This document shows, in pieces, positions 32,401 to 45,267 of a stretch of 64,000 bases of DNA. The translations under genes and the position numbers were made by a program. Location of the stretch: NCBI GenBank assembly GCA_007570785.1, contig ML664176.1:1881836-1945835 (forward strand), written 5' to 3'. This stretch comes from Antilocapra americana (lineage: Eukaryota; Chordata; Mammalia; Artiodactyla; Antilocapridae). The notes under the pieces are model-generated. The model was not told where the DNA came from. It searched no databases and saw only the letters and a program-made list of their open reading frames with translations. Every line of letters starts with the position of its first letter. The stretch's first letter is position 1.

Positions 32401-33865
32401 AAACATCTCAGCCTCACACAAAACAATCAACTGCAGAAAGAAAATAATTTCTCTCGTTGTTCTTTTCCCTCTTTTTGTAAGGAAAGAAAACCACCTTCAA
32501 AGGCTGCTCCCACCCATGACCGCTCTTTAGTCTCATCAGCTGGAACCTGATCATATGACCAGCCATGGGTGGTTTTATCCCACTGAAAAAAAGATATTAA
32601 ATAGCCATGATTGGCTGTGACCAATAAAAGTCCAACTCTGAGGCAGGAGGAGGAAACTATGTTCCTGAGCTTGCTGCTATCCAGGTATAAGGGAACACAA
32701 TCCCTGTGTGGGATGAGTTCAGTTATGCCACAGTGGCTTAAAAGCAGTGTTTATTTCTCCTTCTTGCTACATGCCTACTGTAGGACAACAAGAGGTCTCT
32801 GCTCATGGTTACCCACTGGGAGTCAAGTTGATGGAAGCTCCATGTGATTTTTAGATTATGCTGGCCATGGAGGAGAATCCTTAAAGTTCCATAATTAAAT
32901 ATTACAGGCTAGACATAAGAGATGGAAGTAGTCATGTGATCTCACTGGACCACGCGTGGGCCAGGAATTTCAGTCTTTTATGTGACCTGAATGAGAGGAG
33001 AGTTCAGATACTGGAAAACAGCATGAATGTCTACCAACTCTGCAAACCCTGCCAAATCCATGGAGTATCTTGGTGTGGGAAACCTACTATCTCCTGGGAT
33101 AATAATCAATTTCATTTTTGCTCATCCTTGACTGACAAATAGCACACCTTTATAATAAATTAAAAACCCCCTCTACAGCATGCGTCCCTTGTTCTACATA
33201 CTTGTAAAACTATGTTTTTCATCTTTCCCATGACAGATCTTCAACTATTTGAAGATAATTATCGTGCCCTCCCAGGTCCTCATTTTTACAAATTAAATCA
33301 AAATTTCAATTAGGAATTCAAAAGTTCAAGTATCTGAAAATAGAGTGACATTGAAATGAAAGTTTCTATATTTTGGAAAAATACAGAAATTTGGATTAAC
33401 TTCAGAAAAAGAGAACCAAGCTAATGTGTTGGATCAGAGGAAAAGATAATGGATGGAAAAGCAAGCTCCTGTCTGAAACTGTTGACAGAGAATCAAATAA
33501 TAAAAGATATCTTTTCTTCCTTGGACTCACATTAAATGCGAAATTCTCATTCCTTGGTTGCTGCTTCACTTCCAGCTTGATAGAATCAGGATATTTCTGC
33601 AGTTACCTTCCTTGACTGCTGGAGGTAGTACTAAGGCTAACATACTCAGGGAAAAAAAGAAAAAAAAAAAATCCCTCCAATTTTATTCACTGACTCATCT
33701 TGTGTTTAAATAAGTGTTATTTGAAGCTAAATTACAGAATCTTAATTCAGAGAGAGACTCTTAGGGTCTAAGACTAATGAATCTTTATTTCTCAGAGTGT
33801 TTCTTAATGCGGACACTTCACTAAAAAGCCAGGAGAAACAGACATAGAGAAAAGACTTAAGGGCG
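32401..33865. other. Unassigned stretch
   Basis: The part at 32690-33120 (atgccacagtggcttaaaag; caagaggtctctgctcatgg) has the feel of an old interspersed repeat, but I cannot name it. No gene visible. Confidence 0.4.
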
Positions 33866-33869
33866 TGGG

Positions 33870-34150
33870 GAGAGGGGAGGAAAGACTGAGATGTATGGAA
33901 AGAGTAACTTGGAAACTTACATTACCGTATGTAAAATAGACAGCCAGCGGGGATTTGCTATATGGCTGGGAAACTCAAAAAGGGGCTCTGTATCAACCTA
34001 GAGGGGTAGGGTGGGGAGGGAGATGGGAGGGAGGTTCTAAAGGGAGGGGATATATATATACCTATGGATGATTCATATTGAGATTTGACAGGAAACAAAC
34101 TTCTGTAAAGCAATTATCCTGCAATAAGACAATTTAAAAAAAAAAAAAGA
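33870..34150 (+). mobile_element. L1 3' end, older artiodactyl type
   Basis: tatggaaagagtaacttgga, a block ending gggtggggagggagatggga, then tacctatggatgattcatat and tctgtaaagcaattatcctg, ending in an A run at 34137-34148. It is more diverged than the copies at 31.8 and 53.2 kb. Confidence 0.8.
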
Positions 34151-34705
34151 GCCGAGAGAGACAGCAAATACAACTTACCTACTTATTTGAAGATGCTTGT
34201 GAATTGTGGGTTAATTGCATAACAAAGCAGCCAGTTAACACCTGCCCGTGGATTTACATAGTCCAGCCATATATCATCTCCCACCTGATACAGACTTTGT
34301 TGAAGCAAGAATGTTTCACCAGGACTGGAAGGTCAGTCCCATTTGTCAAAGCAGGGACAGTCCTTTTGTCTTAAGACAGCCTTATCTGGGTTGTGGAGTT
34401 GCTCAAGGACATCATCTGCCTTCCGATCAGCAGAGCCTTGAGAAAGTAGAGCTATGGGAACAATGGGTCTTCTTACTCACTTATTTCTAGCATCTATTTT
34501 TTGTCCTTATTAGGAGGCCAGAATCTACAGGCTGATAAGGCAAAAAACACCCATCATTTGCAAGGAAGGACCTAAGAGTATAGTTCTCTGATACATTTGC
34601 TAACTGTACTAAAACTAATTGCAATGGGTTTTTGTCATGCTCACTTCATGAAAGAGCCTTGTGAGGTTAATGAATGCTGGCTAATGTCCACTATGTTTGT
34701 GTGTG
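34151..34705. other. Unassigned stretch
   Basis: Nothing recognised. Confidence 0.4.
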
Positions 34706-34923
34706 TGAGTGCACGCACGCTCAGTTGCTCAGTCATGTCCAACTCTTTGTGACCCCATGGATTGTAGCCCACTAGGCTCCTCTGTCCATGCGATTTCCCA
34801 GGCAAAAATACTGGAGTGCGTTGCCATTCCGTTCTCCAAAGGATCTTCCTAACCCAGAGACTGAACCCACATCTCCTACAATGGCAGGCAGATTCTTTAC
34901 CACTGTGCCACCTGGGAAGCCCT
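34706..34923 (-). mobile_element. Bov-tA SINE, antisense
   Basis: Plus-strand reading runs from gctcagttgctcagtcatgt and actctttgtgaccccatgga through aatactggagtgcgttgcca to ggcaggcagattctttacca and cctgggaagccct. It is the reverse complement of a full Bov-tA. A short GT/GC-alternating run (gtgtgtgtgagtgcacgcac) adjoins it on the left. Confidence 0.93.
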
Positions 34924-34944
34924 AGGAGATAATAAAGAGCAAAT

Positions 34945-35060
34945 TCATTTTCACAAATATTTATTGAGCACTTAATTATATAGTAGGTACTGGCAGGCAC
35001 TAGGAACTACAGTGAGAAAGCAAATAAGCCTGTCCCCAGCTTTCCCAGAGCTCACATCCT
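34945..35060 (-). repeat. L2 LINE 3' end, antisense
   Basis: cacaaatatttattgagcac, ttaattatatagtaggtact, ggcactaggaactacagtga and ttcccagagctcacatcctg give the L2 end on the minus strand. Confidence 0.75.
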
Positions 35061-35099
35061 GGAGGGGGATCCAGGCATTGACCATATAGTCACATCCAC

Positions 35100-35335
35100 G
35101 TCAACCAGAGCACTCAAGGAGTGCTTACTAAGTGCCTGGCTCTGTTCCACATACTTTACATCCAATCATTAACATGATCCTTACCACACTCCTATGAAGC
35201 AATTACTATCCTCATCACTCATTTTACAGATGAGCAAACTGAGTTACAAAGACATGAAGAAACTTGTCTTGGGTCACACAGCCAGTAAGTGGCAGAGCTG
35301 AGAACGAAACTTTGGCAGGCAGTCTGGCTTTTAAT
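35100..35335 (-). repeat. MIR SINE, antisense
   Basis: gtgcttactaagtgcctggc, cattttacagatgagcaaac, cttgtcttgggtcacacagc, cagtaagtggcagagctgag and ggcaggcagtctggctttta match MIR in reverse with good preservation. Confidence 0.85.
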
Positions 35336-35536
35336 GCCACCAATCCCCTCAACAGACCTAGTAGTCTTTGGAAAGACTTTCAGAAACATCCTTCCTATGT
35401 TCATCTCTCTGGTGTGTCCCCCACCAGCTGTTCTACTAATCACTGCACTGCCTTCAATGGCTACATTGCATCAAAGAGGTGCACATTATTATCAATTTCC
35501 GAATTCAGGGTGCATCCCACAGCTGACAATCCAAGT

Positions 35537-36271
35537 AGAAAAAGAAAGAAAATTCCAGAAAAACATCTACTTCTGCTTCATTGACTATGCTAAAGCCTTT
35601 GACTGTGTGGATCACAATCAACTGTGGAAAATTCTTAAAGAGACGGGAATACAAGACCACCTTATCTGCCTCCTGAGAAACCTGTATGCAGGTCAAGAAG
35701 AAATAGAATCAGACATGGAACAACAGACTTATTCAAAATTGGGAAAGGAGTACATCAAGGCTGTGTATCATCACCCTCCTTATTTAATTTTCATGCAGTG
35801 TACATCATGAGAAATGCCGGGCTGGATGAGGCACAAGCTGGATTGCCAGGAGAAATATCAATAACCTCAGACATGCTCACAACACCACAGTTATGACAGA
35901 AAGTGAAGAGGAACGAAAGAGCCTCTTGAGAGGTGAAAGAGGAGAGTGAAAAAGCTGACTTAAAACTCAACACTCAAACTACTAAGATCATGGCATCTGG
36001 TCCCATAACTTCATGGCAAATAGATGGGGAAACAATGGAAACAGTGAGAGACTTTATTTTCTTGGGCTCCAAAATCACTGCAGATGGTGACTGCAGCCAT
36101 GAAATTAAAAGACACTTGCTACTTGGAAGAAAAGCTATGAAAAACCTAGGCAGGGTATTAAAAGGCAGAGACATTATTTTGACAACAAAGGTCTACATAG
36201 TCAAAGCTATGGTTCTTCCAGTAGTCATGAATGGATGTGAGAGTTGGACCATAAAGAAAGCTGAGCACTGA
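35537..36271 (+). pseudogene. BovB reverse transcriptase fragment, broken
   Basis: Motif A (FIDYAKAFDCVDH) is preserved at about 35578-35618. The frame is then disrupted near motif B and again near 35840-35930, and the YADD region is destroyed (cagacatgctcacaacacca). From 35933 the C-terminal part is open again to a TGA at 36269-36271. This TGA is at the same codon as the stop at 9008-9010 in the other long BovB. No function is possible. Confidence 0.9.
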
Positions 36272-36643
36272 AGAACTGATGCTTTTGAACTGTGGTGTTG
36301 GAAAGAACTCTTGAGAGTCCCCTGGACTGCCAGGAGATCAAACAAGTCAATCCTAAAGGAAGTCAGTCCTGAATATTCATTGGAAGGACTGATGTTAAAG
36401 CTGAAGCTCCAATACTTTGACCACCTGATGTGCAGAGCTAACTCACTGGAAAAGACCCTGATGCTGGGAAAGATTGAGGGCAGGAGGAGAAGGGGATAAC
36501 AGAGGATGAGATGGCTGGATGGTTATCACTGACGCAATGGAAATGAGCTCAAGCTCCAGGAGCTAGTGAAGGACAGGGAAGTCTGGCATGCTGCAGTCCA
36601 TGGGGTTGCAAAGAGTCAGACACAACTGAGCGACTGAACAACA
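35537..36643 (+). mobile_element. BovB (RTE) LINE, 5'-truncated, 1.1 kb
   Basis: Starts in the middle of the reverse transcriptase (gaaaattccagaaaaacatc) and runs to the BovB 3' end (cacaactgagcgactgaac). It is more decayed than the copy at 7.8-9.4 kb and contains frameshifts. Confidence 0.95.
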
Positions 36644-38655
36644 ATAGGTAGAACTGTCGTGTAGTTTTCTCTAAGTGGCAGGTAACATCGCAGCGTACAG
36701 ACAAACATGGGTGGGACTCCACGGAAGATGGAACTTGGTGCTGATCTGCCCACCACACTGGGAGAACACAAGACCGAACCAGAGCAGGGCTCCACTGTTG
36801 GAAGAAAGAAATTATTCTCATGTGTAGTGAGGAAAGGAGAAGCATGGAAAGCAACAGGTATAGAGTCACACTCTTAGAGCTGGGAGGTGATTCAGGTGTG
36901 CCTATGAAGCACCACTTCATAGGAGAAGCACCACTTACAGGAGTGGAAACTGAGCTCTGAGAGCAGAAGGTCTGGTTCAAGGTCAAACCCAAAAGTCATT
37001 TCTTGACACAGACAAGCCAGGCCAGGTCTCCTGACCTCCAGTCACCACAGGACTCCTGCTCCCCTCCACTCTCCCAGCTAAAATTCTCCCACAAGAAACC
37101 CAAAACTGTCAGTAGACAGCAAAGAAGGTCCTGTTTATATTCCTGTTGTTTAAGTAGACTCCTTTGTTCTAACAAAATAACTCTTGCCTTCAACAAAGGT
37201 ATTTGTAACAACAACAAAAAAATGCATTGTTTTCTCCATGAAAAGGTTTGATTTCCCTGCCTTACTCAGGTTTACCCAGCATTTTCTTTGGTTACACTTC
37301 AGATTTGATATCCCTCAATACGCCCTTCCTCAAGCCCTAAAACTGATTATTCCTGACCAATAACCCACCATTAAGCTGTGGGTTTGCCAATGGCATCTTT
37401 CCCCCCACCCCTCTCCATAGAACTTAGCGGTGGTTGAAGCACACGCAATATGCACAGACACATAAAATCTTTGAACTCAGAAAAATGGTTGTAAAAACGG
37501 CCTTCTCTCCAGTCGAGGTTGGACAGAGCAGGAAAGCATTTAGGCTACTTCTGTTGTGCCTTTCATTAGGATGTTGCCTGCCAGCATTCTCCCTAAAAAT
37601 AGTTGTCACGCCAGTGGAGTCCTCACTCTGGCAAACAGATCGTTCTGCACCAAGATCCTTTTGAGCTGGTTCTTAAGTTACAGGAATTTTAACTAAATTA
37701 GAAAGTTTGCCACTTTGTTCCTTGTAGAATAAAAGCTTTTTAAGCCAGAGCTCCTGAAACACAGGTTCAGCTCAGTTCTGAAAAACAGAAAAATGCCGCC
37801 TCCCTGGCTGGGCATAAAGTAATGCTGAAGCTGGAGGGGGGCGGGGGTTGAGAACAAATGGAACCTCCTACTTATTAATGCTTGGGTAGTCAGTTTCTTC
37901 AGCCAGCTATTTCCTTCACCATGTGCCTTCATGCTAGTGTTTTATCAGTTCTGGACTGCAGAATGATAAATGCCATCCTGTATAAAAAGGTAAAGATGCC
38001 TTAAAAACTCAATCGGGTGTTTCAAAACACAGCTCCACTTTCTACAGTGTTTCTATTTTCCCACAGATAAGGCTCTAAGGATTCCAGAACAGACAGCAGG
38101 AATGCCAAGTAAATAAACAATTTCAAATCTGCTCAGTCAGATCTGAAAAAATTTCCACAGCATCAGTGTCAAGTTGCTCATCTTTCTTTTGAAGATTCTC
38201 CTCTTAACCTTTAACACAGACCTTGGTTTCCAAGAATCTAATATCAGCTGTTGGGCGGTTTTAAAGACAAATTCTGTTTGCATCTTTTGGCATGCTTTTG
38301 ATTTATTTTACATCCTTGGGGTACTTTTACTTGTATTATCTCACCTGGCGTGCTCAAGAACCCTTGGGCATGGGGCTATCTGAGTTCCCAGCTATGGTAC
38401 CCACAGTTAATTTTCCCAAGGCAACTGCAGTCATCATGAAACTGTCTTGGTCAAAAAGTATAATTTCACTTTACCAATAAAAAAAATTGAGCTATAAGTA
38501 TGTGCTTTTGCTTATTCCTGTCTTTCTCTGAAAATGCACTGCCATATTATAAGACACTAACAAAAATAATTAATTTGAAAGAGGAGGTTTTTCAAGTCTG
38601 AATACAGGTTTTAGTATTTTGCTGTGCCTGAGTGGATTACCTAACATACTCCTGG
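36644..38655. other. Unassigned stretch
   Basis: A weak antisense MIR-like part may lie at 36860-37000 (aggagtggaaactgagctct). A short G-rich run sits at 37834-37852 (ggaggggggcgggggttga). No gene recognised. Confidence 0.4.
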
Positions 38656-38659
38656 AAAG

Positions 38660-38830
38660 AGTCGGTCCTATTCTGGAAATCCCAGTTTCAGAAGAATCCT
38701 TTGAGGGGTATTCAAGACTCTCCACAAATCAGTCCCAAACTTCTTCTCTAGTGTAATCTACTCCTGCCCCTTCCCTCAGACCGAACCACTGATGGCCTAA
38801 AGGCTCCAAGCCACGTCCTAGGCTCTTCTG
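38660..38830 (+). repeat. L2 LINE fragment
   Basis: ggtattcaagactctccaca, atcagtcccaaacttcttct and gtaatctactcctgcccctt resemble the L2 3' portion in sense. Confidence 0.5.
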
Positions 38831-38834
38831 TGAA

Positions 38835-38960
38835 TGACCTGTTATAATACAGGTAAATCACTCATTCTCCTTCAGTTTCCTCATCTGTAGAATAAGAAAA
38901 GTAAAGACATCTATGTCAATGTTCTTGCTGTGAAATCAAATGAAAATGCACAGTGAGGTC
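38835..38960 (+). repeat. MIR SINE fragment
   Basis: gaatgacctgttataataca, ttctccttcagtttcctcat and ctgtagaataagaaaagtaa are the central MIR block in sense. Confidence 0.6.
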
Positions 38961-39179
38961 ATACTTGGTTAATTAAGGGTGACACAAATCGTTTGAATGC
39001 ATTCATTCCTCTAAAATATAAGTAAGTTTTAAGTCATGGGTACAGATCAGACAGACTCTACTAGGTGGATTGTCTTACAAACAGAAAACTTCATCTTTCA
39101 TCAGAGCTTTTTAAATACTATTTAGTGTTCACAGACATACAGAACAAGCTTACAGCTGCCAGGGAGAAGGGATAGTTAG

Positions 39180-39425
39180 GGAGTTTGGGGTGGACATGTA
39201 CACACTGCTATATTTTAAATGGATAACCAAGAAGGACCTACTGTATAGCAAAGGGAACTCTGCTCAATGTTATGTGGCAGCCTGGATGGGAGAGGAGTTT
39301 GGGGGAGGATGGATACATGTATATGGATGGCTGAGTCCCTGCCCTGTTCACCTGAAACTATCACAACACTGTTAATCAGCTATACCTCAATACAAAATAA
39401 AAAGTTGAAATAAATAAATACTATC
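39180..39425 (+). mobile_element. L1 3' end, older artiodactyl type
   Basis: ggataaccaagaaggaccta, ctgtatagcaaagggaactc, tgctcaatgttatgtggcag, ttcacctgaaactatcacaa and gctatacctcaatacaaaat mark the 3' UTR of an older L1 group, with an A-rich tail to about 39425. The 61-codon frame inside is chance. Confidence 0.85.
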
Positions 39426-39754
39426 AAGTCTCTTTTAACCATTTATCAGTCTCATCAACATATCAAGAATCTAAGTCTCACAAAGCAATCATCTATTGAA
39501 TGCATAAAGCTTGACTCTGGCCAAAAATGAAAGGGGTAGGTTTAGGAGCAGAGCAAGGACCTGTCCAATTGGAAGAATGGAGATAAGTAAAACTAGGGGA
39601 CAAGCCAGTTTGGGGTGGTAAAATCAAAAGTCTCATTATAGACATGTCTGGTATGAGATACTTTATTGGATATTTGCATGAGAAAGTGGGCAAAGTGGGT
39701 ATACCTATGAGTTAGGGCTCAAGGGAGACTTGTGGCATGCAGATATGAATTTGG

Positions 39755-40030
39755 GAATGACATTCTTCTCAACCTTTCAAGGGCCAATTCAAATGCCACC
39801 TCTTCTATGGACGCTTCTCTAATTCTCCTCAGCTGCACAAAAGTTCTCCATTCTTGGATTTTACAATGCTTTCTGTATACTTCCGTAAGTACCTATCTCT
39901 GCCTCCCTTTTATCTCATTGTATTCAATACTGATTTGTGTACTAGACTGTAGACTCTTTGAAGATAAGAACTACGTTACTTTCACCTTTGTGTTCTCTCA
40001 ATGTCTAGCCTTTCCTTCTCAATGACTATG
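39755..40030 (+). repeat. L2 LINE 3' portion
   Basis: ggccaattcaaatgccacct, cttctatggacgcttctcta, tactagactgtagactcttt, gaagataagaactacgttac and tctcaatgtctagcctttcc run in L2 order. It is cut on the right by the Bov-tA at 40045. Confidence 0.75.
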
Positions 40031-40044
40031 CCTTTCTGTATTTG

Positions 40045-40244
40045 TGTGTGTTAATCACTCAGTAGTATCCAACTCTGTGACCCCATTGGATTGTAGCCCA
40101 ACAGGCTCCTTCGTGCATGGCATTTTCCAGGCAAGAATACTAGAGTGGGTTGCCATTTCCTTCTCCAGGGGATCTTCCCAGCCCAGGGATCAAACCTGGG
40201 TCTCTCACATTGCAGGCAGATTCTTTACCATCTGAGCCACCAGG
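40045..40244 (-). mobile_element. Bov-tA SINE, antisense, with 15 bp duplications
   Basis: A well-preserved reverse-complement Bov-tA (plus strand: actctgtgaccccattggat, gcaagaatactagagtgggt, ccagggatcaaacctgggtc, tctttaccatctgagccacc). Perfect 15 bp duplications gcctttctgtatttg flank it at 40030-40044 and 40245-40259, marking an insertion at the end of an L2. Confidence 0.96.
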
Positions 40245-40259
40245 GCCTTTCTGTATTTG

Positions 40260-41159
40260 GAGCACAATGTAACATTGGCTTAATTAATTAATCTCCTCTA
40301 ACTATAATGAAATCAGCAAAATTCCATGAAAGAAAAAAATAAGGCCAGAATGTCTGATAAATGAATGAATGATCAGTGAACCCCTGGGGTCACACTGCGA
40401 GTCAGACAGAATTGGTCCTGTATAGAACTGAGTGCAGTCTGGAGTCCTCCCAACCTGCCAAATCCAGTTGCCCAATGCCCACTGAGCTCTCCAGAACTGT
40501 CCATCATGGTGCCCCATTTAGGTTCATCTTCTTCAATTCTGTGCTCTATAGCCTTTCATTTCCTTGATTGCCCAATAAAAAGGTTCCAGCCCAGCCAGCT
40601 GTCACCTTGGAAGTCAGACTGCACAGTGACAGTACACCAATTAGACTAGCTAATTCATGCTAGTGGGCTCATGAAGCCTACTGCCCACATGTCTTTCCCT
40701 TCTCACCCCACAGAGATGCATTTCAGTGAGGGTCTTGAGAGACCTTCTGCCTTAAAGGTGACTTCAGGGTAGGTCTTTACTGTACCCTCAGTAAGTGAGG
40801 CCTCCTTTGTATGTTGAGCCTGGATAGAAGTGCTGAAAAATAATTAAGAGGAAGCAACTTGTTGGGAAGGTGAACATTCAACTCTGCCCTAGAGGCTGCT
40901 CTTCTAGACAGGGTGCCCTGTTCCAGCTCTGAGAGCAGCGAGTCCATTGACCTCTAGCACCTTGGGTCTAAGTCTCTATGTATGAAAATTAAGCTTATTG
41001 AGCTGGACTTCACAGATCCCTTCTGGTTCCTTACTTCAATCAAAACCAAAATTTAATGTTCAAAATTTCAAAACTCTCCATTCATTTGTCAAGCTATCCT
41101 CTTTTTTATATTTCATATGAACCCCTCCTATCATATGGCTACAAACCACTCTCTTCTTG
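40260..41159. other. Unassigned stretch
   Basis: Nothing recognised. Confidence 0.4.
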
Positions 41160-41285
41160 CCTGCAATTGTGATGATAAAAATGGTGCTTGCCTCCCAGAG
41201 TTGCTGGGAGGATTTTATTAGAAAGTCCATTGTAAAGTCTGATTTGTACTAAATTTAGTTATCATTATTTTGTTATTAAAGAGTC
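41160..41285 (+). repeat. MIR SINE 3' half
   Basis: aattgtgatgataaaaatgg, tgcttgcctcccagagttgc, tgggaggattttattagaaa and a tatcattattttg end follow the MIR 3' half in sense. Confidence 0.6.
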
Positions 41286-41813
41286 CTCTCTTTCTTTGCA
41301 GGAGGGAAGAAAAAGATTGTTACTAACTCCAGGTTAGAAATATTTTTTTTTAAAGACTAGATAACCTCTGGTCTGAAGCAAGAGTCCTAACAAACCTTCA
41401 TAGTAGAAAGAGGGAGAAATGTATAAAGACAGGAGGATTCAACTCGCTTCCTGATGCCAGGACATTATCAAATCTCCAAAGGGCAAATGGGTATGATAGA
41501 TCACATATTCCTAAATGTGGAAAATTAAAGGAATTCTTTAGTCCACCCACTCCACTGCTTTCCATACAAAGCTGTTCCCAAGAGTGTTATCCCAGGACAG
41601 TGAGTTAGGGACACCATAAAATAGATGGAGGCACGAGCTTCTCTTATTTGTGGATTACTCATACGTGGGATTAGAAAACACAGTTCTAAAAGCAAATAAA
41701 CATATTCTAACAATAGATTCTGAACATTATCTTAGAGCATTTTTAACATTAAATACATAATACAATTTCTTGCACAACTATGTAACAAATTCTAACTTAC
41801 ATTGAAAACTGAA
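41286..41813. other. Unassigned stretch
   Basis: Nothing recognised. Confidence 0.4.
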
Positions 41814-42040
41814 GACTTCCCTGGTTGTCCAATTGTTAAGAATCTGCCTGCCGATGCAGGGGACATGGGTTCAATCCCTGGTCTTGGAAGATCCCACATG
41901 CTGCAAGGCAACAAAGCCTGAGCCTTTTTACACAGCATCTACTGAAGCCTGCATGCCACAACCAGAGGAAGCCCGCAGCATGCAGCATCTCCAAAGACCC
42001 AGCAGCATCAAAAATAAATAAATATTTTTTAAAAAGAAAA
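41814..42040 (+). mobile_element. CHR-type SINE (CHR-2-like)
   Basis: gacttccctggttgtccaat, gttaagaatctgcctgccga, an intact B box (ggttcaatcc), agatcccacatgctgcaagg, actgaagcctgcatgccaca and aaaaataaataaatattttt. Imperfect duplications containing attgaaaa occur on both sides. Confidence 0.9.
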
Positions 42041-42499
42041 TTGAAAAGAAAAAACACCCATTTTTTGAATTCCCATATTAAAATACACCAAAATGTCAGT
42101 AATTCAAGCAGATTAACTCAGGAGAAAGTCTGAGTTGGGAACTACTCTTTAAAGAAATGTAGCTTCAGCAGCCTTAAAGGATAGAGAAAATAGCAAACCT
42201 GACAAGTATGGCAAGTCAATGATTTTAGGAACTACTTTAAAAGTATAATAAACATTGTAATAATTATAATGTGTATATTTCCACATTTCTTCCTAGTTAC
42301 TTCAACAAGAGCATAAACACTGAGATGCTTTACATATTAGACATAAAAAATAACCAGTCTTAGATGTGTGGCTAGTGAGGGGCTGAGGAGGTAGTCCTCT
42401 CCTCTAAAGAAAGGCAACGAATCTTTGGCAGTAACAAAGTAGAACTACAGAGCATGAATGGGGATACCTACAAGTTTTCTGTTGCAATAATCTTTGAGA
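42041..42499. other. Unassigned AT-rich stretch
   Basis: Nothing recognised. Confidence 0.4.
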
Positions 42500-42706
42500 T
42501 CAAGTCCCTGGTGGCTCAGACAGTAAAGAATCTGCCTGCAATGCAGGAAACCTGGGTTTCATCCCTGGGTCAGAAAGATCCCCTGGAGAAGGGAATGTCT
42601 ATCCACTCCAGTATTCTTGCCTGGAGAATTCCATGGACTGAGGAACCTTGCAGGCTACAGCCTGTAGGGTTGCAAAGAGTCGGCCACAATTGAGGGACTA
42701 ACACAA
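42500..42706 (+). mobile_element. Bov-tA SINE
   Basis: Sense copy: ccctggtggctcagacagta, aagaatctgcctgcaatgca, a B box altered to ggtttcatcc, gatcccctggagaagggaat, ccagtattcttgcctggaga and ttgcaaagagtcggccacaa. Confidence 0.94.
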
Positions 42707-43949
42707 TCCTCAGCTCAGCTCTTGTTCCACGTGGTTGGTGCACTAATGGAAGTCGAACAACGTGGTTAACTCTTCAGAGACTTGTGTGACATACTGAAGC
42801 CTGGATGACTCTACATGCCAGTGAGACTTGGGGAAAGTGAGGGAGCTCTCTGCTTCCTGAAAACTTTTTGCCTCTATTAATAGGAAAAAGAGCGATAAGA
42901 AAGATTAACTTTCAGCACTTGCCTAAAGAACCACAAATCACAGGAATCTGAATAAACTGTCACCAAGTAAACATATGAAGCAGGATAAAAAAGAATAGAC
43001 CCCTCTTCCTCACTTTACCAACAGGGGTTAAATTTTAAAACAAAACAACCCATTGCAATGTTCAGAACAACAACACTATAATCAATCGATGACTCTACGG
43101 CTTGAATCAAGATGTTTGGAGATGATAAAAAATGAAATGCAACAGACTTACCATCCTAAGGCAGCAACGCCAATCAGCGCATTACATAAAAATCAATGCA
43201 AGAAAGAAATCGATGCCTCCAAATGGAAAAAACACAACTTCCAATATTCAATCTATAGAAAGCTGTTGGGTCACCTTTTTAAAATTCTTCCTTGAAAGAG
43301 TTCAAACATCATCATGCCAAAGTCAAAATTCAAGTTTAAATGCCAATATATGCCTTCATAGTAGAATTTATTAGTGTAGGAGCCTTAATTACATGTTTCA
43401 TCATCTTATTAGTCCTTGAAATTTTAGTTGCTCACATATGCTCTTGACTTGTTTTAAGGACTATAAGAATAAATAGCAGTTGGATTTAGTTAAACACCAA
43501 CTACTTTAAATAACAGGTTTTTGTAACCATGAGAGAGTACTTGGTACCAGACTAGCCTTACCGCTATAAACAACTCTCAAACTAGACAAAATACATGAGT
43601 AAGTTATTTTCAGTCATTGGAAAACAGGAGGCATATGACTTGTCATCCCTGAAAAAAGAAAAATATATGTGATGATTGCCACCTTCACCACACATTTCTG
43701 CTTGAAGTTAATTTCTGAAAAATGAAGAAGAGAGGTGGTTCCCAAGCAGAACTCTGAGACCATGATGAGCTAAAGAGGTATATGTAGGAATTCAGGGATG
43801 ATGAAATAGGTTGATTTGTAGCACAGGGTACCATAGAAGAAGGAGCTGTTCAGAGAAGGAATTCAAGAAAGGTATACAGAGATCCTCTAAGTCTGTGACA
43901 AAATAATAAGGTGCATATACTCAGAATATGTACTAAGGTGTACACGCTC
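42707..43949. other. Unassigned AT-rich stretch
   Basis: No gene visible. Two overlapping frames of 80 codons at 43053-43374 show no domain and are rich in codons expected from AT-rich DNA. Confidence 0.4.
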
Positions 43950-44090
43950 AGATAAGATGAGCTAAATGGTAATTCCAAAAATCACACAGTGCTGCAAAAC
44001 TGAGCAATTTTGAACAATTATCCTTCAATAAAAAATAAATTAAAAGAAAGAAAGAAAAAAAACATTAAAAAAATTTTTAATTAAAAAAAA
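43950..44090 (+). mobile_element. Probable L1 3' end
   Basis: gagcaattttgaacaattat, ccttcaataaaaaataaatt and a long A-rich tail resemble the terminal bases of the older L1 3' end at 34090-34150. Its left boundary is unclear. Confidence 0.55.
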
Positions 44091-44094
44091 AGCA

Positions 44095-45211
44095 AACCGC
44101 AAAGGTATCAAATCAACCTGACTTTAAATTCACTGCCTATAAAATGGCAATTCTTTAAAGAAAGCCAAATCTAATCCCTCAAATTTATACAGCACATAAT
44201 CTAAAAACATTAGATGCAAAAATAAGGAAAATTTAACCCCAATTATGAAGAAAAAATTCAATAGAAATAGAGCCACAGATGATATAGATTCTTAAATTAG
44301 CTATCATGTTTAATGACTGTTTTTTAGAAGATGGACATAATGAACGAAAACATCTCACAATAAATAAAGGGAAACTACTTTTTAGAAAATTGGAAATTCT
44401 AATGCTAAACAATTGAATACCTGAAAAAAAAATTTACTGAAGGAACTTACAAATAAATTTTCCACTGCAGAAGAAAGTAAACCTGAAGATAGGGGCAGTA
44501 GAAATCATCATAACTGAAACAGAGGAAAGGTTAAAAAAAGTGATCATACTCTCAGTAACATGTGGGGATGCAAGGCAATATATGCAGAATTTGAGTCCCA
44601 CAAATAAAGAAGAGAAAAGTTAGGGCAAAACAAGTATTTGGAGAAATATGGCTAAAATTGATCCAAATTTGATGAAAAATATCAACCAACCAAAACAAAA
44701 GTAAGTAAGAAAACTTAGTTTTCTTACCAAAACTAAGTAAGAAAAAGACAAAGAAAACCACACCTACATATCACAGTAAATTAGGTAAAAACCAAAGATG
44801 AAGAGACAATCCTAAAAGCAGCCAAAGAAAAGCACACATTGTCTACAAGGAACAATGGTAAAAACAACTATTGACTTCCCAAGAGAAATAGTGGAAACCA
44901 GAGAACAATGGAATGATGCATTTAAAATACAAAATTAAGGCAACCTGTCAACCTAGAATACTATATCCAATAAAAGTCCCCATCAAAAAAAATGAAAAAA
45001 ATGTGAAAGAAGTATCACAAGCAGACCTATTCTGTAATAAATATTAAAGAAAATCCTTTAGATTAATAGCAAACCCTATCAGATGGAAACATGGATCTAC
45101 ATAAAGAAATGAAAAGCAACAAAATGCAAATATGTGGGTAAAATACAGATTTTTTTAATTTAAAATATAACTGACTTTTGAAAAAATAATAAATATATAT
45201 TATGGGTTTAC

Positions 45212-45267
<56 letters not shown>

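Noticed and set aside
43320..43480. Possible mitochondrial-like fragment
   Set aside because: A few words looked mitochondrial (gtaggagccttaattacatg), but I could not match a gene in order over any useful length.
44700..44722. Perfect short palindrome gtaagaaaact/agttttcttac
   Set aside because: Lies within a decayed AT-rich L1 and is followed by a further partial copy of the same words; best explained by local simple-sequence change.
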